A stretch of DNA of 64,000 bases from Deltaproteobacteria bacterium (GTDB taxonomy: Bacteria; Myxococcota_A; UBA796; CAJQPC01): assembly GCA_016717595.1 (NCBI GenBank), contig JADKFE010000010.1, positions 79,574-143,573 of the forward strand, written 5' to 3'. A program made the position numbers and the translations under genes. Positions 8,675-16,766 of this stretch are shown in pieces. The stretch's first letter is position 1; the number at the start of each line of letters is the position of its first letter. The notes beneath the pieces were generated by a model. That model was not told the origin of the DNA. It ran no database searches and was given only the letters and a program-made list of their open reading frames with translations.

Positions 8675-9226
8675 GTGTCCCCCTGCCGAGACCTCACGAT
8701 CTGGCTGTCCACCTCACGCCCGAGCCTGCTCCGCCGCCTACGCCATCGTTTCCCGCGGGTCTGCGCCTCGGGCATCGAAGACGCGGCGCAGGAGGCCGCG
8801 CTCACCACGGTCCGACTTCACAAGACGCCGGGATCTTGTGTGCAGCGCGCCTGGGAGCGGTCGGCGGAGGATCTGGAGCGCCTCGTGTTCACCTTCGCCT
8901 GGCGATCGTTGCGTGGGGAGCTGCGCCGGGGCGCCCGCCGGGGCCACTTTCACCCCGACGGCGTGACGGGCCACCGCGACGCCGCCGCCCAGGTCGAGGC
9001 CCAAGACACCCTGCGCCGGGCGCGTCGGCTGATCCCCGACGCCGCGCAGATTCACGCGCCGCGCACCGCCCCGGCGCTCTCCGCCGCTTTAGAGGACCGC
9101 CTTCGCACGGGGGATGACGATCTCGCCGTCGCGACCCGCCACGGCGTTCACCGAAGCGTGCTCTGCCGGGCGCGGCGCTGGATCTTGACGAGCTTGGTCG
9201 GCGAACCCAGCCTCAGGCGGCTATAG
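8675..9226 (+). CDS. ECF-like sigma factor
   Basis: The 183-aa protein starts with GTG. Near the N-terminus, LLRRLRHRFPRVCASGIEDAAQEAAL fits sigma region 2 (helix with an acidic D-A-x-Q-E-A core). The C-terminus, with a LAVATRHGVHRSVLCRARR-type helix-turn-helix, fits sigma region 4. Both regions are divergent, so this may be an atypical ECF group or an ECF-derived DNA-binding protein. It follows the anti-sigma-like gene, the reverse of the more common sigma-first order. The next gene begins around its stop codon, so the operon may continue into the MYXO-CTERM-like protein, a plausible target. Confidence 0.5.
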   Translation: MSPCRDLTIWLSTSRPSLLRRLRHRFPRVCASGIEDAAQEAALTTVRLHKTPGSCVQRAWERSAEDLERLVFTFAWRSLRGELRRGARRGHFHPDGVTGHRDAAAQVEAQDTLRRARRLIPDAAQIHAPRTAPALSAALEDRLRTGDDDLAVATRHGVHRSVLCRARRWILTSLVGEPSLRRL

Positions 9227-9255
9227 TGCGCAGAGGTCAGGGCCCAGGAACCTCC

Positions 9256-9864
9256 ATGCACCACGTCACGTCGCTCCTTCGCGCTGGGCTTCTGCTCGGC
9301 GCCGCCCTCCCCTCCTCCGCCCTCGCCTGCAGCTTCATCGAGTACGATGAGCACCTCATCGACGACACGAGCACGGACGAGATCGCCCCCAGCCTGCCCA
9401 GCCTAGAGGAGCTCGACATCAGCCGCGGCGTCGGCCCCACCCGCTCAGGCTTCGGCTCTCAGATGAGCTCGTCCTGCGACGATCTCGGCTGGATCACCCT
9501 GCGACTGAGCGCTGAAGACGACCTCAGCCCGCCGGAGAACCTTGGCTTCGTCTTCGCCTTAGACACCGGCTCCTTGCCGTTCACCCTGCCGTCCGAGCCC
9601 GTGCGCCCCTTCGACGGGTCGATCACCTTCGTGTGGATCGACGGCGCCACCGACGACCAAGAGCCCATCGAGGCCACGGTCACGGTGAACACCATGGACG
9701 AGGCGGGAAACCTCAGCGCCGAGTCCTTGCTGCTCACGATCAGCGATGAGGGCAGCGAAGAGGGCGTCAAGGGCTGCTCCACCGCCTCAGGCGCGCCGGG
9801 CCTGGGGCTTCTGAGCCTCGGGCTCGTCGGGCTCACCCGGCGTCGCGCCCGCCGCCAGGCCTGA
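9256..9864 (+). CDS. Exported protein with MYXO-CTERM-like anchor
   Basis: Starting at the ATG at 9256, the product (about 202 aa) has a clean signal peptide (hydrophobic RAGLLLGAALPSSALA, then Cys). The mature part is acidic, with Ig/fibronectin-like beta features. The C-terminus has GCSTASGAPG, a short hydrophobic stretch and a terminal Arg cluster, the layout of MYXO-CTERM sorting signals, in which a Cys precedes a transmembrane stretch and basic tail. Such proteins are sorted to the surface in myxobacteria. An alternative GTG start at 9226 overlaps the sigma gene stop but would place ten extra residues before the signal peptide. Confidence 0.7.
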   Translation: MHHVTSLLRAGLLLGAALPSSALACSFIEYDEHLIDDTSTDEIAPSLPSLEELDISRGVGPTRSGFGSQMSSSCDDLGWITLRLSAEDDLSPPENLGFVFALDTGSLPFTLPSEPVRPFDGSITFVWIDGATDDQEPIEATVTVNTMDEAGNLSAESLLLTISDEGSEEGVKGCSTASGAPGLGLLSLGLVGLTRRRARRQA

Positions 9865-9894
9865 GCGGCGGCGGCGAGCGCTCGGCGAGCGGGG

Positions 9895-10617
9895 CTACTT
9901 CTTCTTCTTGCCCTTCGCGGCGGCGGCGGCGGCCTCTTCAGCGGCCTTCGCCGCGGCGGCGGCCTCTTCAGCGGCCTTCGCCGCGGCGGCGGCCTCCTCA
10001 GCGGCCTTGGCGGCGGCGGCGGCCTCTTCAGCGGCCTTCGCCGCGGCGGCGGCGGCCTCCTCAGACGCCTTCACGGCCTCTTGGGCCTCGGTGATCACCT
10101 TGAGCTTGTTGAGGTTGGCCTCAAAGTCGGCGCCGACGGCGGTCTCGATCTTCTTGGCGAAGAGCTTGGAGATGCCCTTGAGCTGGCCGTCATCGGACCA
10201 GGTCACCTGCATCCCGCCGTTCGTGGGGCTGAACGTGATGCTGCCCTTGTTGGCGTCGCCGCCGGGCTTCATCAGCCAGATGTCGTACTTGACGCCGCCG
10301 GTGGGGTTGACCTCGGTGAGCGTGAGCTTGCCCCAGCCCATCTCTTTGCCGTCCCACTCCATCGTGTGGCCGACCTGACCGGGCTCGCCGGAGTAGGTCC
10401 AGACACACTCGGGGTCGTACTCGCTGTTCCAGACCGTCCAGTTGTTCCAGTTGTGGAGGTCGGCGACCTGGGCGATGAGGATCTCAGGACGGGCGTTGAT
10501 CTGCACCGAACGATCGACGTGCCAGCTCTTTGAGGCGGCGGCGGCGGGGGCGGCGCCAAAGAGGGCCGGGGCGGTGAAGGCCAAGCCAACGAGCAGGCTG
10601 AAGGCGCGAAGGTTCAT
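9895..10617 (-). CDS. Exported SRPBCC-family protein with Ala/Glu/Lys repeat tail
   Basis: The 240-aa protein has a signal peptide (about residues 1-28, ending in AAPAAAAS). Residues about 30-175 have the pattern of a polyketide-cyclase/START-type SRPBCC domain: an N-terminal strand with VDRSVQINARPE, then HNWNNWTVWN and later GKLTLTEVNPTGG. These domains bind hydrophobic ligands. The last 60 residues are near-identical ten-residue units of the type AAEEAAAAAK ending in GKKKK, predicted to be a long charged helix that may bind anionic polymers or the cell wall. The gene is convergent with the MYXO-CTERM-like gene and divergent from the PLP enzyme. No specific ligand can be inferred. Confidence 0.75.
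   Translation of the reverse strand: MNLRAFSLLVGLAFTAPALFGAAPAAAASKSWHVDRSVQINARPEILIAQVADLHNWNNWTVWNSEYDPECVWTYSGEPGQVGHTMEWDGKEMGWGKLTLTEVNPTGGVKYDIWLMKPGGDANKGSITFSPTNGGMQVTWSDDGQLKGISKLFAKKIETAVGADFEANLNKLKVITEAQEAVKASEEAAAAAAKAAEEAAAAAKAAEEAAAAAKAAEEAAAAAKAAEEAAAAAAKGKKKK
9931..10050. repeat. Four 30-bp tandem repeats inside the SRPBCC gene
   Basis: Units beginning with GGCCTCTTCA (one variant GGCCTCCTCA) recur at 9931, 9961, 9991 and 10021. Each encodes ten residues of the Ala/Glu/Lys helix. The nucleotide identity between units suggests recent unit duplication, so copy number may vary between strains. Confidence 0.85.
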
Positions 10618-10708
10618 GGGTCTCTCTCTGTCGGGGGTGTTGGGTTAGAAGACCGGCAGGTTATCGGCTCCCCTCCCGTCGATCAAGCGCCCGCGCAAAA
10701 GAGGCAGA

Positions 10709-11851
10709 ATGACCGCTCGAATTGATACTCTGCTCGTTCACGCGGGGGCCCTGCGCCCGAGCCCTGAAGGCGCCGTCGTCACGCCGATCTTCCGCACGGC
10801 GAACTACGAGGCCGGTGAAGAAGGCGCCGCCGATGAGGTGCGCTATGTGCGCTACAGCAACACGCCGAACCATCGGGTGCTCGGCGCGCGCCTCGCCGCG
10901 GCCGAGGGGGGCGAGGCGGGCTTGGTCACCGCGAGCGGCATGGCGGCGATCTCGGCGACGCTCTTAAGCGCGCTCTCCGCCGGGGATCACCTGCTCTGCC
11001 AGGCCGGCGTCTATGGCGGCACCACCTCGCTCATGCTGCGCCACCTCCCCCGCTGGGGCGTCGAGGTCAGCTTTGTAGACCTCGACGCGCCGGAGACCTG
11101 GGCCGCCGCGCTGCGCCCGACGACGCGGCTGTTTTATGTGGAGTCGATCTCCAACCCGCTCCTGCGGGTGGGGGCCTTGGACGAGGTTGTCAGTTTCTGC
11201 CAAGGGCGGGGCCTCACCTCGGTCATCGACAACACCTTCTTGAGCCCGGCCTTGTTCCGCCCGCTGCCCTTCGGCTTTGACGTGGTGCTGCACTCGGCGA
11301 CGAAGCTGCTCAACGGGCACTCGGACATCGCCGCGGGGGCCATCGTGGCCGACGCCGCCCGGGTGGAGGCCGCCCGGCGCACGCTCAACCACCTCGGCGG
11401 CAGCTTAGATCCCGGCGCCTGCGCGCTCTTGGAGCGGGGCCTCAAGACCTTGGGCTTACGCGCCCACCGCCAGTCCGCCTCGGCCCTCACCTTGGCCCAC
11501 CGCCTGCGGGTTCACCCCAAGGTGCGCCGGGTGTACTCCCCCGGCCTGCCCGACGACGCGGGCTTCGCGCGGGCCTCGGCCTGGTTTCAGGGCGTTGGGC
11601 CTTGCCTCTCTTTGGAGGTCTCCGACCTGCCCACGGCGATGGCGCTGGTCAAGGGGGTGCGCGTCTTCACCCACGCCGCGAGCTTGGGCGGCGTCGAGAG
11701 CCTCATCGTGCGCCCCGCCCGCAGCACCCACGCCCACTTCTCTGCGGAGGAGCGTAGCGCCCTGGGCATCACCGACACCTTGGTGCGGCTGAGCGTCGGC
11801 GTGGAGGACGTCGAAGATCTCTGGGACGATCTGGCGGCGGCCTTGGGCTGA
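10709..11851 (+). CDS. Cys/Met-metabolism PLP-dependent enzyme (cystathionine gamma-lyase/synthase family)
   Basis: The 380-aa protein has normal family length. It carries VTPIFRTANYE near the N-terminus, YSNTPNHRVLGARLAAAEG (the family's SR.GNPT-like substrate loop in variant form), and the PLP-binding lysine K199 in the SATKLLNGHSD motif. GGVESLIVRPA near the C-terminus also fits. The family includes cystathionine gamma-synthase, gamma-lyase, beta-lyase and methionine gamma-lyase, and sequence reading alone cannot separate them. The enzyme acts in the cytoplasm on sulfur amino acids. A purine-rich sequence (AAAAGAGG) precedes the ATG. Confidence 0.88.
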   Translation: MTARIDTLLVHAGALRPSPEGAVVTPIFRTANYEAGEEGAADEVRYVRYSNTPNHRVLGARLAAAEGGEAGLVTASGMAAISATLLSALSAGDHLLCQAGVYGGTTSLMLRHLPRWGVEVSFVDLDAPETWAAALRPTTRLFYVESISNPLLRVGALDEVVSFCQGRGLTSVIDNTFLSPALFRPLPFGFDVVLHSATKLLNGHSDIAAGAIVADAARVEAARRTLNHLGGSLDPGACALLERGLKTLGLRAHRQSASALTLAHRLRVHPKVRRVYSPGLPDDAGFARASAWFQGVGPCLSLEVSDLPTAMALVKGVRVFTHAASLGGVESLIVRPARSTHAHFSAEERSALGITDTLVRLSVGVEDVEDLWDDLAAALG

Positions 11852-11869
11852 GGCCAGGCGCGGCGCCGC

Positions 11870-12625
11870 TCACCGCACGATCATGCTCTCTAACCACGAG
11901 AACACCGCCTTCACCGGCAGCGGCGGGCGGGGTGTGCTCGCCTCTACCAAGGGGCAGTCGGCGTCGGGGGGCAGGCGCTTGACCTCCAAGACCGCGCCGC
12001 TGCGGCGATCGCGCAGGGTGACGTCTACGGCGGGGCGCGGCGTGGGGTCGTCGGGGCAGAGGAGCTCCGCGAGCGGGTCCACTACGGGAGTGACGACGGC
12101 GACCAGATCGAGCTGGTAGAGCGCGCCTTTGTGGCCGATCCAGCGGGTCTCGGCGGGGCCGCCGGGCCAGAAGATGCTGTCGCCTTTGCTGGGGTCGTTG
12201 GGCTCGGTCTCAAACCGCAGGCCGCCCTCTTGGAGCAGGCGGGCGACGACGGCGTCTTGTACGTTGAGCGCAGGCAGCGCGGCCTCGCCGACGCCCCCAT
12301 CGGGGAAGCTCACGCGCAGGCTGAGGCCCGGGTCGTGGGTGAGCAGCTCCTCAAAGGTCTTGCGGGCGAGGCTCTCGGTGATCGGCGCCGTGACGGCCCC
12401 CGGGCCGCCGGAGACGGCGCCGAGGGTGAGCACCACCCCCTCTGGCAGGCCGTCGACCTCCAATCGCAGCGTGTCGCCGCCGGGGGTGAGCTTGCCCTGA
12501 TAGCGGGCCTCGCCGTGGGTGATCACCACGTCGGCGAGCTGGGCGTTGGCCGTCGGCGTGAGGGTGACGCCGACCGGGGCGGGGCCGCCGCAGGCCAAGC
12601 TGAGCAGAAGGAGGGGCGTCGTCAC
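11870..12625 (-). CDS. Predicted lipoprotein of unknown function
   Basis: From the GTG at 12625 the product is 251 aa and begins with a short lipoprotein signal, LLLLSLACGG, whose Cys at residue 12 would be lipidated. The mature protein is beta-rich and acidic, without a family I recognise. Upstream in-frame starts would add about 65 basic residues ahead of the signal and are rejected. It is convergent with the PLP enzyme gene (18 bp apart) and divergent from the deoxyhypusine-synthase-like gene. Confidence 0.65.
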   Translation of the reverse strand: MTTPLLLLSLACGGPAPVGVTLTPTANAQLADVVITHGEARYQGKLTPGGDTLRLEVDGLPEGVVLTLGAVSGGPGAVTAPITESLARKTFEELLTHDPGLSLRVSFPDGGVGEAALPALNVQDAVVARLLQEGGLRFETEPNDPSKGDSIFWPGGPAETRWIGHKGALYQLDLVAVVTPVVDPLAELLCPDDPTPRPAVDVTLRDRRSGAVLEVKRLPPDADCPLVEASTPRPPLPVKAVFSWLESMIVR

Positions 12626-12746
12626 GGGGGCTCCGAGGCAGGGAGGCTCAAGGTAGCGCCGATTCTGCTTGGGTGGGAGCCCGGGGCGTTGTCGGTTAGG
12701 GGAGCGTCCCCGCCGGAGACCCCGGCCACCCCCGGAGCACAGGCGT

Positions 12747-13799
12747 ATGTCTGATCCCAAGCTGCCTGATTCCCAGCCCTCTGAGCCGAACCTCCCCATC
12801 CTCCAGTTCTTGCTGCACAACTACAAGAACTTCAACTCTCGGGCCACCCGGGACGCGACCTTGGCCTACTGGCGGCACATCCAAGACGGCGGGCGCATGT
12901 TCTGGGCGGTCGCGGGGGCGATGTCTTCAGCGCAGCTCGGCATCAGCCTGGCCCCGGCGATCCGTGAGGGGCTCATCCACGGGCTCTCGGTGACCGGCGC
13001 CAACTTAGAGGAGTCGCTGTTCCGCCTCGTGGCGCACCACAGCTACAAAGACTTCCCCGATTACCGCTACTTCACGAAGCAGGACGACACGCGCATCTTA
13101 GAGGACCGGATGCGCCGGGTCACCGACACGAGCATCCCTGAAGACGAGGCGTTCCGAGTCGTCGAGAAGACGATCGTGCCGATGTGGAAACGTGCGGACG
13201 AAACGAACACCCGCCGTTTTTGGCACGAGTACTTCTACGAGCTGATCACCACCCTGCCCCCCGAGACGTACGAGGGCGACCCCACACAGTGCTGGCTGCT
13301 CGCCGCGGCGCGGGCCAAGCTGCCCATCGTGGTGCCCGGCTATGAGGACTCCACCTTCGGGAACATCTTCGCGTCCCATGTGAAGTTCGGTGAGGTCGGC
13401 GCGCAGATCGCGAAGTCGGGCATCGAGTACATGGCCGCGTTTTATGACGAGTACCAGGCGCTCAGCGAGGGCGCGGGCGTAGGCTTCTTCCAGATCGGCG
13501 GCGGCATCGCCGGAGACTTCCCCATCTGTGTGGTGCCCTCGATCAAGTACGATCTCGAGCAGTCGGTGAAGCCCTGGGCTTATTTCTGCCAGATCAGCGA
13601 CTCCACCACGTCGTACGGCAGCTACTCCGGCGCGACGCCCAACGAGAAGATCACCTGGGACAAGCTCACTGAAGACACGCCGATGTTCGTGATCGAGTCC
13701 GACGCCACCATCGTGGTGCCGCTCATGCTCCAGGCGCTTCTGGAGTGTAAACGCCACCCCGAGGCCGCCAACGCCCTCATCGCCCGCTACGGCCGCTGA
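12747..13799 (+). CDS. Deoxyhypusine synthase-like protein
   Basis: The 350-aa protein belongs to the deoxyhypusine synthase family, which transfers an aminobutyl group from spermidine with NAD. The catalytic lysine region NEKITWDKL (K306) matches the family active site. EDSTFGNIF, HVKFGEV, GAGVGFFQIGGGIAGD and SYSGATPNE are further family blocks. In eukaryotes and archaea the acceptor is eIF5A. Bacteria lack eIF5A, and bacterial family members are thought to make homospermidine or related polyamines, or to have an unknown acceptor. The ATG at 12747 fits the family N-terminus. fdhD starts five bases after the stop, so the two are likely co-transcribed, without an obvious functional link. Confidence 0.88.
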   Translation: MSDPKLPDSQPSEPNLPILQFLLHNYKNFNSRATRDATLAYWRHIQDGGRMFWAVAGAMSSAQLGISLAPAIREGLIHGLSVTGANLEESLFRLVAHHSYKDFPDYRYFTKQDDTRILEDRMRRVTDTSIPEDEAFRVVEKTIVPMWKRADETNTRRFWHEYFYELITTLPPETYEGDPTQCWLLAAARAKLPIVVPGYEDSTFGNIFASHVKFGEVGAQIAKSGIEYMAAFYDEYQALSEGAGVGFFQIGGGIAGDFPICVVPSIKYDLEQSVKPWAYFCQISDSTTSYGSYSGATPNEKITWDKLTEDTPMFVIESDATIVVPLMLQALLECKRHPEAANALIARYGR

Positions 13800-13804
13800 G
13801 CCGA

Positions 13805-14623
13805 ATGCCCCCGACGCGCCGCCTCAGCGTCACCCGCGTCACCACCGAGGGTCAGGCCTCTGTGCGGGCGCTCGGTGAGGACGAGGTGGCCGTCGAGGAG
13901 CCCCTGGAGCTGCGTGTCGAGGGCGAGAGCTTACTCGTCACGATGCGCACGCCGGGGCACGATGTTGAGCTCGCCGCGGGGCTTCTGTACACCGAGGGGG
14001 TGATCGACGGCGCCGATGATCTGGTCGCCGTCGCCCACATCGACGACCCCGCTGACGCCCGGGGCAACACCCTAGACACCCGCCTCGCCGGGGGGGTGCG
14101 CCGCGGGGAGACCACCCTGCTCTCCTCGCAGCGGGCGATGTTCGCCAGCTCAGCCTGCGGGATCTGCGGCGGGGCCACCGTCGATCGGGTGCTTGGCCGG
14201 GTTGGCCCGCTCACAACGCCGCGCCGGGCGAGCCCCGAGCTGCTGCTGTCGTTGCCCGCCCGAATGCGTGAGGCCCAGGCCAGCTTCGCCAAGACCGGTG
14301 GCCTGCACGCCGCGGCGCTGTTTGACTTTGACGGCGTGTTGGAGGTGCTGCGGGAGGACATCGGGCGGCACAACGCCGTGGACAAGGTGCTCGGCTGGCG
14401 GCTTCTGCGGGACGAGGTGCCTGTGGACGACCGTGTGCTGCTGGTGAGCGGACGCGCCGGGTTTGAGCTGGTGCAGAAGGCGATCGTCGCCCGGGTGCCG
14501 GTGATGGCGGCCATCGGCGCGCCGAGCTCTCTGGCCGTGGACCTCGCCCGAGCGGCCGGGATGCAGCTCGTCGGCTTCTTACGCGACGGGCGGTTGAACG
14601 ACTACTCGGCGACGATCGGCTAG
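13805..14623 (+). CDS. fdhD: Formate dehydrogenase accessory sulfurtransferase FdhD
   Basis: The 272-aa protein has the normal FdhD length and carries the CGICGG motif with C118 and C121, the persulfide-carrying cysteines. These relay sulfur from a cysteine desulfurase to the molybdenum/tungsten cofactor of formate dehydrogenase. The blocks TPGHDVELAAGLLYTEG, REDIGRHNAVDKVLG and SGRAGFELVQKA are typical. No formate dehydrogenase gene is in the window, so the client enzyme is encoded elsewhere. It follows the deoxyhypusine-synthase-like gene by five bases. Confidence 0.93.
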   Translation: MPPTRRLSVTRVTTEGQASVRALGEDEVAVEEPLELRVEGESLLVTMRTPGHDVELAAGLLYTEGVIDGADDLVAVAHIDDPADARGNTLDTRLAGGVRRGETTLLSSQRAMFASSACGICGGATVDRVLGRVGPLTTPRRASPELLLSLPARMREAQASFAKTGGLHAAALFDFDGVLEVLREDIGRHNAVDKVLGWRLLRDEVPVDDRVLLVSGRAGFELVQKAIVARVPVMAAIGAPSSLAVDLARAAGMQLVGFLRDGRLNDYSATIG

Positions 14624-14683
14624 GCCCCGCTTGCCCAGGGCGCCGCGCTGTGCGAGCATCCCGCTCCGCCCGAGGCTCCCGCC

Positions 14684-16000
14684 ATGAACGCCGCCGTCAC
14701 CCGCTGGCTCGCTCGCGCCCCCGACGCCGTGTTCTCGGCCTGGGCCATCGTCGCGGCGTTCTCTTGTTACTTCGGAATGTACGCCTACCGCAAACCTTTC
14801 GCCGCGGGCAGCTTTGAGGGCGTCGTAGACCTGCCTTTGTTGGGTGAGCTGGACTACAAGATCCTGCTCATCTTGAGCCAGGTGATGGGCTACGCGCTCT
14901 CCAAGTTTATGGGCATCAAGATCATCTCCGAGATGACCGCGCCCAGGCGGGCGGCGGCGATCTTGGCGACCATCGGCACGGCCTGGGCGGCCTTGGGCCT
15001 GTTCGCCATCACCCCCGCGCCCTGGGGCGCCGTGTTCTTGTTCGTGAACGGCGTGCCCCTGGGCATGGTGTGGGGCCTCGTGTTCGGGTTTTTGGAGGGT
15101 CGGCGCAGCTCAGAGCTTCTGGGCGCGGGGCTCTCGGGCTCGTACATCGTCGCCAGCGGCTTCGTGAAGAGCGCCGGGCTGATGACCTTGGGCTGGGGGG
15201 TGAGCGAACAGTCGATGCCGTTCGTGACGGGCGCGCTGTTTCTGCCGCTCACCTTGATCTCGGTGTGGATGCTCGCGGTGCTGCCGCCGCCGAACGAGGC
15301 CGACATCGCCCTGCGCACCGAGCGTAAACCTATGGACGCCGAGGCCCGGGCCGACTTTCTGCGGCGCTTTGGGCCGGGGGTGGTCCTGCTCGCTGGGCTC
15401 TATGTGCTGCTCACGGCCTACCGCGACTTCCGCGACAACTTCGCCCGCGAGCTGTGGGGAGCCCTGGGGTACGACGGCTCACCGGAGATCCTCACCACGA
15501 GCGAGCTGCCGATCACCGTCGCCGTGCTCGTGGCCTTGGGCGCGTTGATGACGGTCAAAGACAACCGCCGGGCGCTGTTGATCGTGCATGGGCTGATGCT
15601 CTCGGGCACGCTGCTGATCGGGGTCTCGACGCTTCTGTGGGAGGCGGGGATCTTGGCCCCGGCGCCGTGGATGATCCTCGTCGGGCTGGGGCTCTACATC
15701 GGCTATGTGCCCTATGGCTGCGTGCTGTTTGACCGGCTCATCGCCGCGGTGGGCTATCCGGGCAACGCGGGGTTTATGATCTACCTCGCGGACAGCTTCG
15801 GCTATCTGGGCTCGGTGGCCTTGCTGCTCTACAAAAACTTCGGCCAAGGCGAGCTGTCTTGGCTTGAGTTTTTTACGCGCTTCTCGTACCTCTGCGCCGT
15901 GGTGTGCTCCGCGGCGTTTGTGAGCTCGGCGCTGTATTTCTGGCGGAAGCTGGGCTCTCACGACGAGCCCGCGGCGCCGACGACTACATCACCACGTTGA
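14684..16000 (+). CDS. DUF5690/MFS-like integral membrane protein
   Basis: The 438-aa protein has about twelve hydrophobic segments. Near the N-terminus, AIVAAFSCYFGMYAYRKPFA is typical of the DUF5690 family, a relative of major facilitator transporters (RKPF also occurs in organophosphate:phosphate antiporters). The central cytoplasmic loop (about residues 205-235) is charged, dividing two six-helix halves. The substrate is unknown. Its 3' end overlaps the convergent lipoprotein gene by 17 bp. A 60-bp gap separates it from fdhD. Confidence 0.8.
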   Translation: MNAAVTRWLARAPDAVFSAWAIVAAFSCYFGMYAYRKPFAAGSFEGVVDLPLLGELDYKILLILSQVMGYALSKFMGIKIISEMTAPRRAAAILATIGTAWAALGLFAITPAPWGAVFLFVNGVPLGMVWGLVFGFLEGRRSSELLGAGLSGSYIVASGFVKSAGLMTLGWGVSEQSMPFVTGALFLPLTLISVWMLAVLPPPNEADIALRTERKPMDAEARADFLRRFGPGVVLLAGLYVLLTAYRDFRDNFARELWGALGYDGSPEILTTSELPITVAVLVALGALMTVKDNRRALLIVHGLMLSGTLLIGVSTLLWEAGILAPAPWMILVGLGLYIGYVPYGCVLFDRLIAAVGYPGNAGFMIYLADSFGYLGSVALLLYKNFGQGELSWLEFFTRFSYLCAVVCSAAFVSSALYFWRKLGSHDEPAAPTTTSPR

Positions 16001-16412
16001 GCTCAACCGTCTCCGTGGCGCCTTCGCGGGTGACGCTGACGGTGATCACCCACAGTCCGCTCATGTGGAAGAGCATCCCCGGCGTGCTGTAGCTGCCGTC
16101 GTTGTTGGAGGTCGTCGCCGGGGTGACGGTCATGCCGTGGCCGTGGCCGGGCATCGCGGCGTCTACGCTGACCGTGGCGTCGGTCACCGGGGCTCCGGCG
16201 CCGTCCACCACGGCTGTGCTCAGGTCAAAATAATCGTTGAGCGGGATGGGGTCCGGGGTTGGGGTGACGGTGACGGTGTAGCTGGCGCTTGAGGCCTCGC
16301 GGGACTGGTCGATCTCCGCGAGGCTGTCGATGCCGCTGTGGTGGGACTTGTGGTCGTCTCCGCAGGCGGCGGTCAACGAGAGGACGAGGGCGATCGAGAC
16401 GGCGCGGGGCAT
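15984..16412 (-). CDS. Lipoprotein with FixH/YtkA-like domain
   Basis: From the ATG at 16412 the product is 142 aa. The signal SIALVLSLTAAC ends in a lipobox Cys. The mature region has a 40-residue acidic/His linker and a single beta-sandwich domain. Phrases such as PLNDYFDLSTAVVD, MPGHGHGM and MLFHMSGLWVITVSV match FixH/YtkA-like domains, in which the conserved Met/His residues may contact copper. It is convergent with the DUF5690 gene and divergent from the MbtH gene. A copper or redox role is an inference. Confidence 0.7.
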   Translation of the reverse strand: MPRAVSIALVLSLTAACGDDHKSHHSGIDSLAEIDQSREASSASYTVTVTPTPDPIPLNDYFDLSTAVVDGAGAPVTDATVSVDAAMPGHGHGMTVTPATTSNNDGSYSTPGMLFHMSGLWVITVSVTREGATETVELNVVM

Positions 16413-16500
16413 GTTTCTTCTCCGAGAGAGGCAAGGTAGCATAGGGGCGCGGGGGTGGTCCCCGAGAGAGAGACACTGCCAGAGAGATGTGGAGGCGAAG

Positions 16501-16740
16501 ATGAGCCATTACGACGACGACGACGGCACCGAGTACAAGGTCGTGCAGAACCACGAAGAGCAGTACTCCATCTGGCCCTCCTACAAAGAGGCGCCCGGGG
16601 GCTGGAGGGAGGTCGGGATGTCCGGCAGCAAACAAGAGTGCCTCGACTACATCCAGAAGGTGTGGACGGACATGCGCCCGGCGAGCCTCCGCAAGAAGAT
16701 GGAGGAGGACGCGCGACTGCGGGGCGACACCGACGAGTAG
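16501..16740 (+). CDS. Orphan MbtH-like protein
   Basis: The 79-aa protein matches MbtH proteins, small activators of nonribosomal peptide synthetase adenylation domains. The family's three Trp motifs are visible: QYSIWPSYKEAPGGW and VWTDMRPASL, with QECLDYIQ between them. The N-terminus is unusually acidic (YDDDDG). The ATG at 16501 follows GGAGGCGAAG. No NRPS gene is in this window, and the next gene is lgt, 26 bp downstream. MbtH proteins can act in trans on distant NRPSs. Confidence 0.88.
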   Translation: MSHYDDDDGTEYKVVQNHEEQYSIWPSYKEAPGGWREVGMSGSKQECLDYIQKVWTDMRPASLRKKMEEDARLRGDTDE

Positions 16741-16766
16741 CGCCGCGGCGGGTTATCCCCAAGGGC

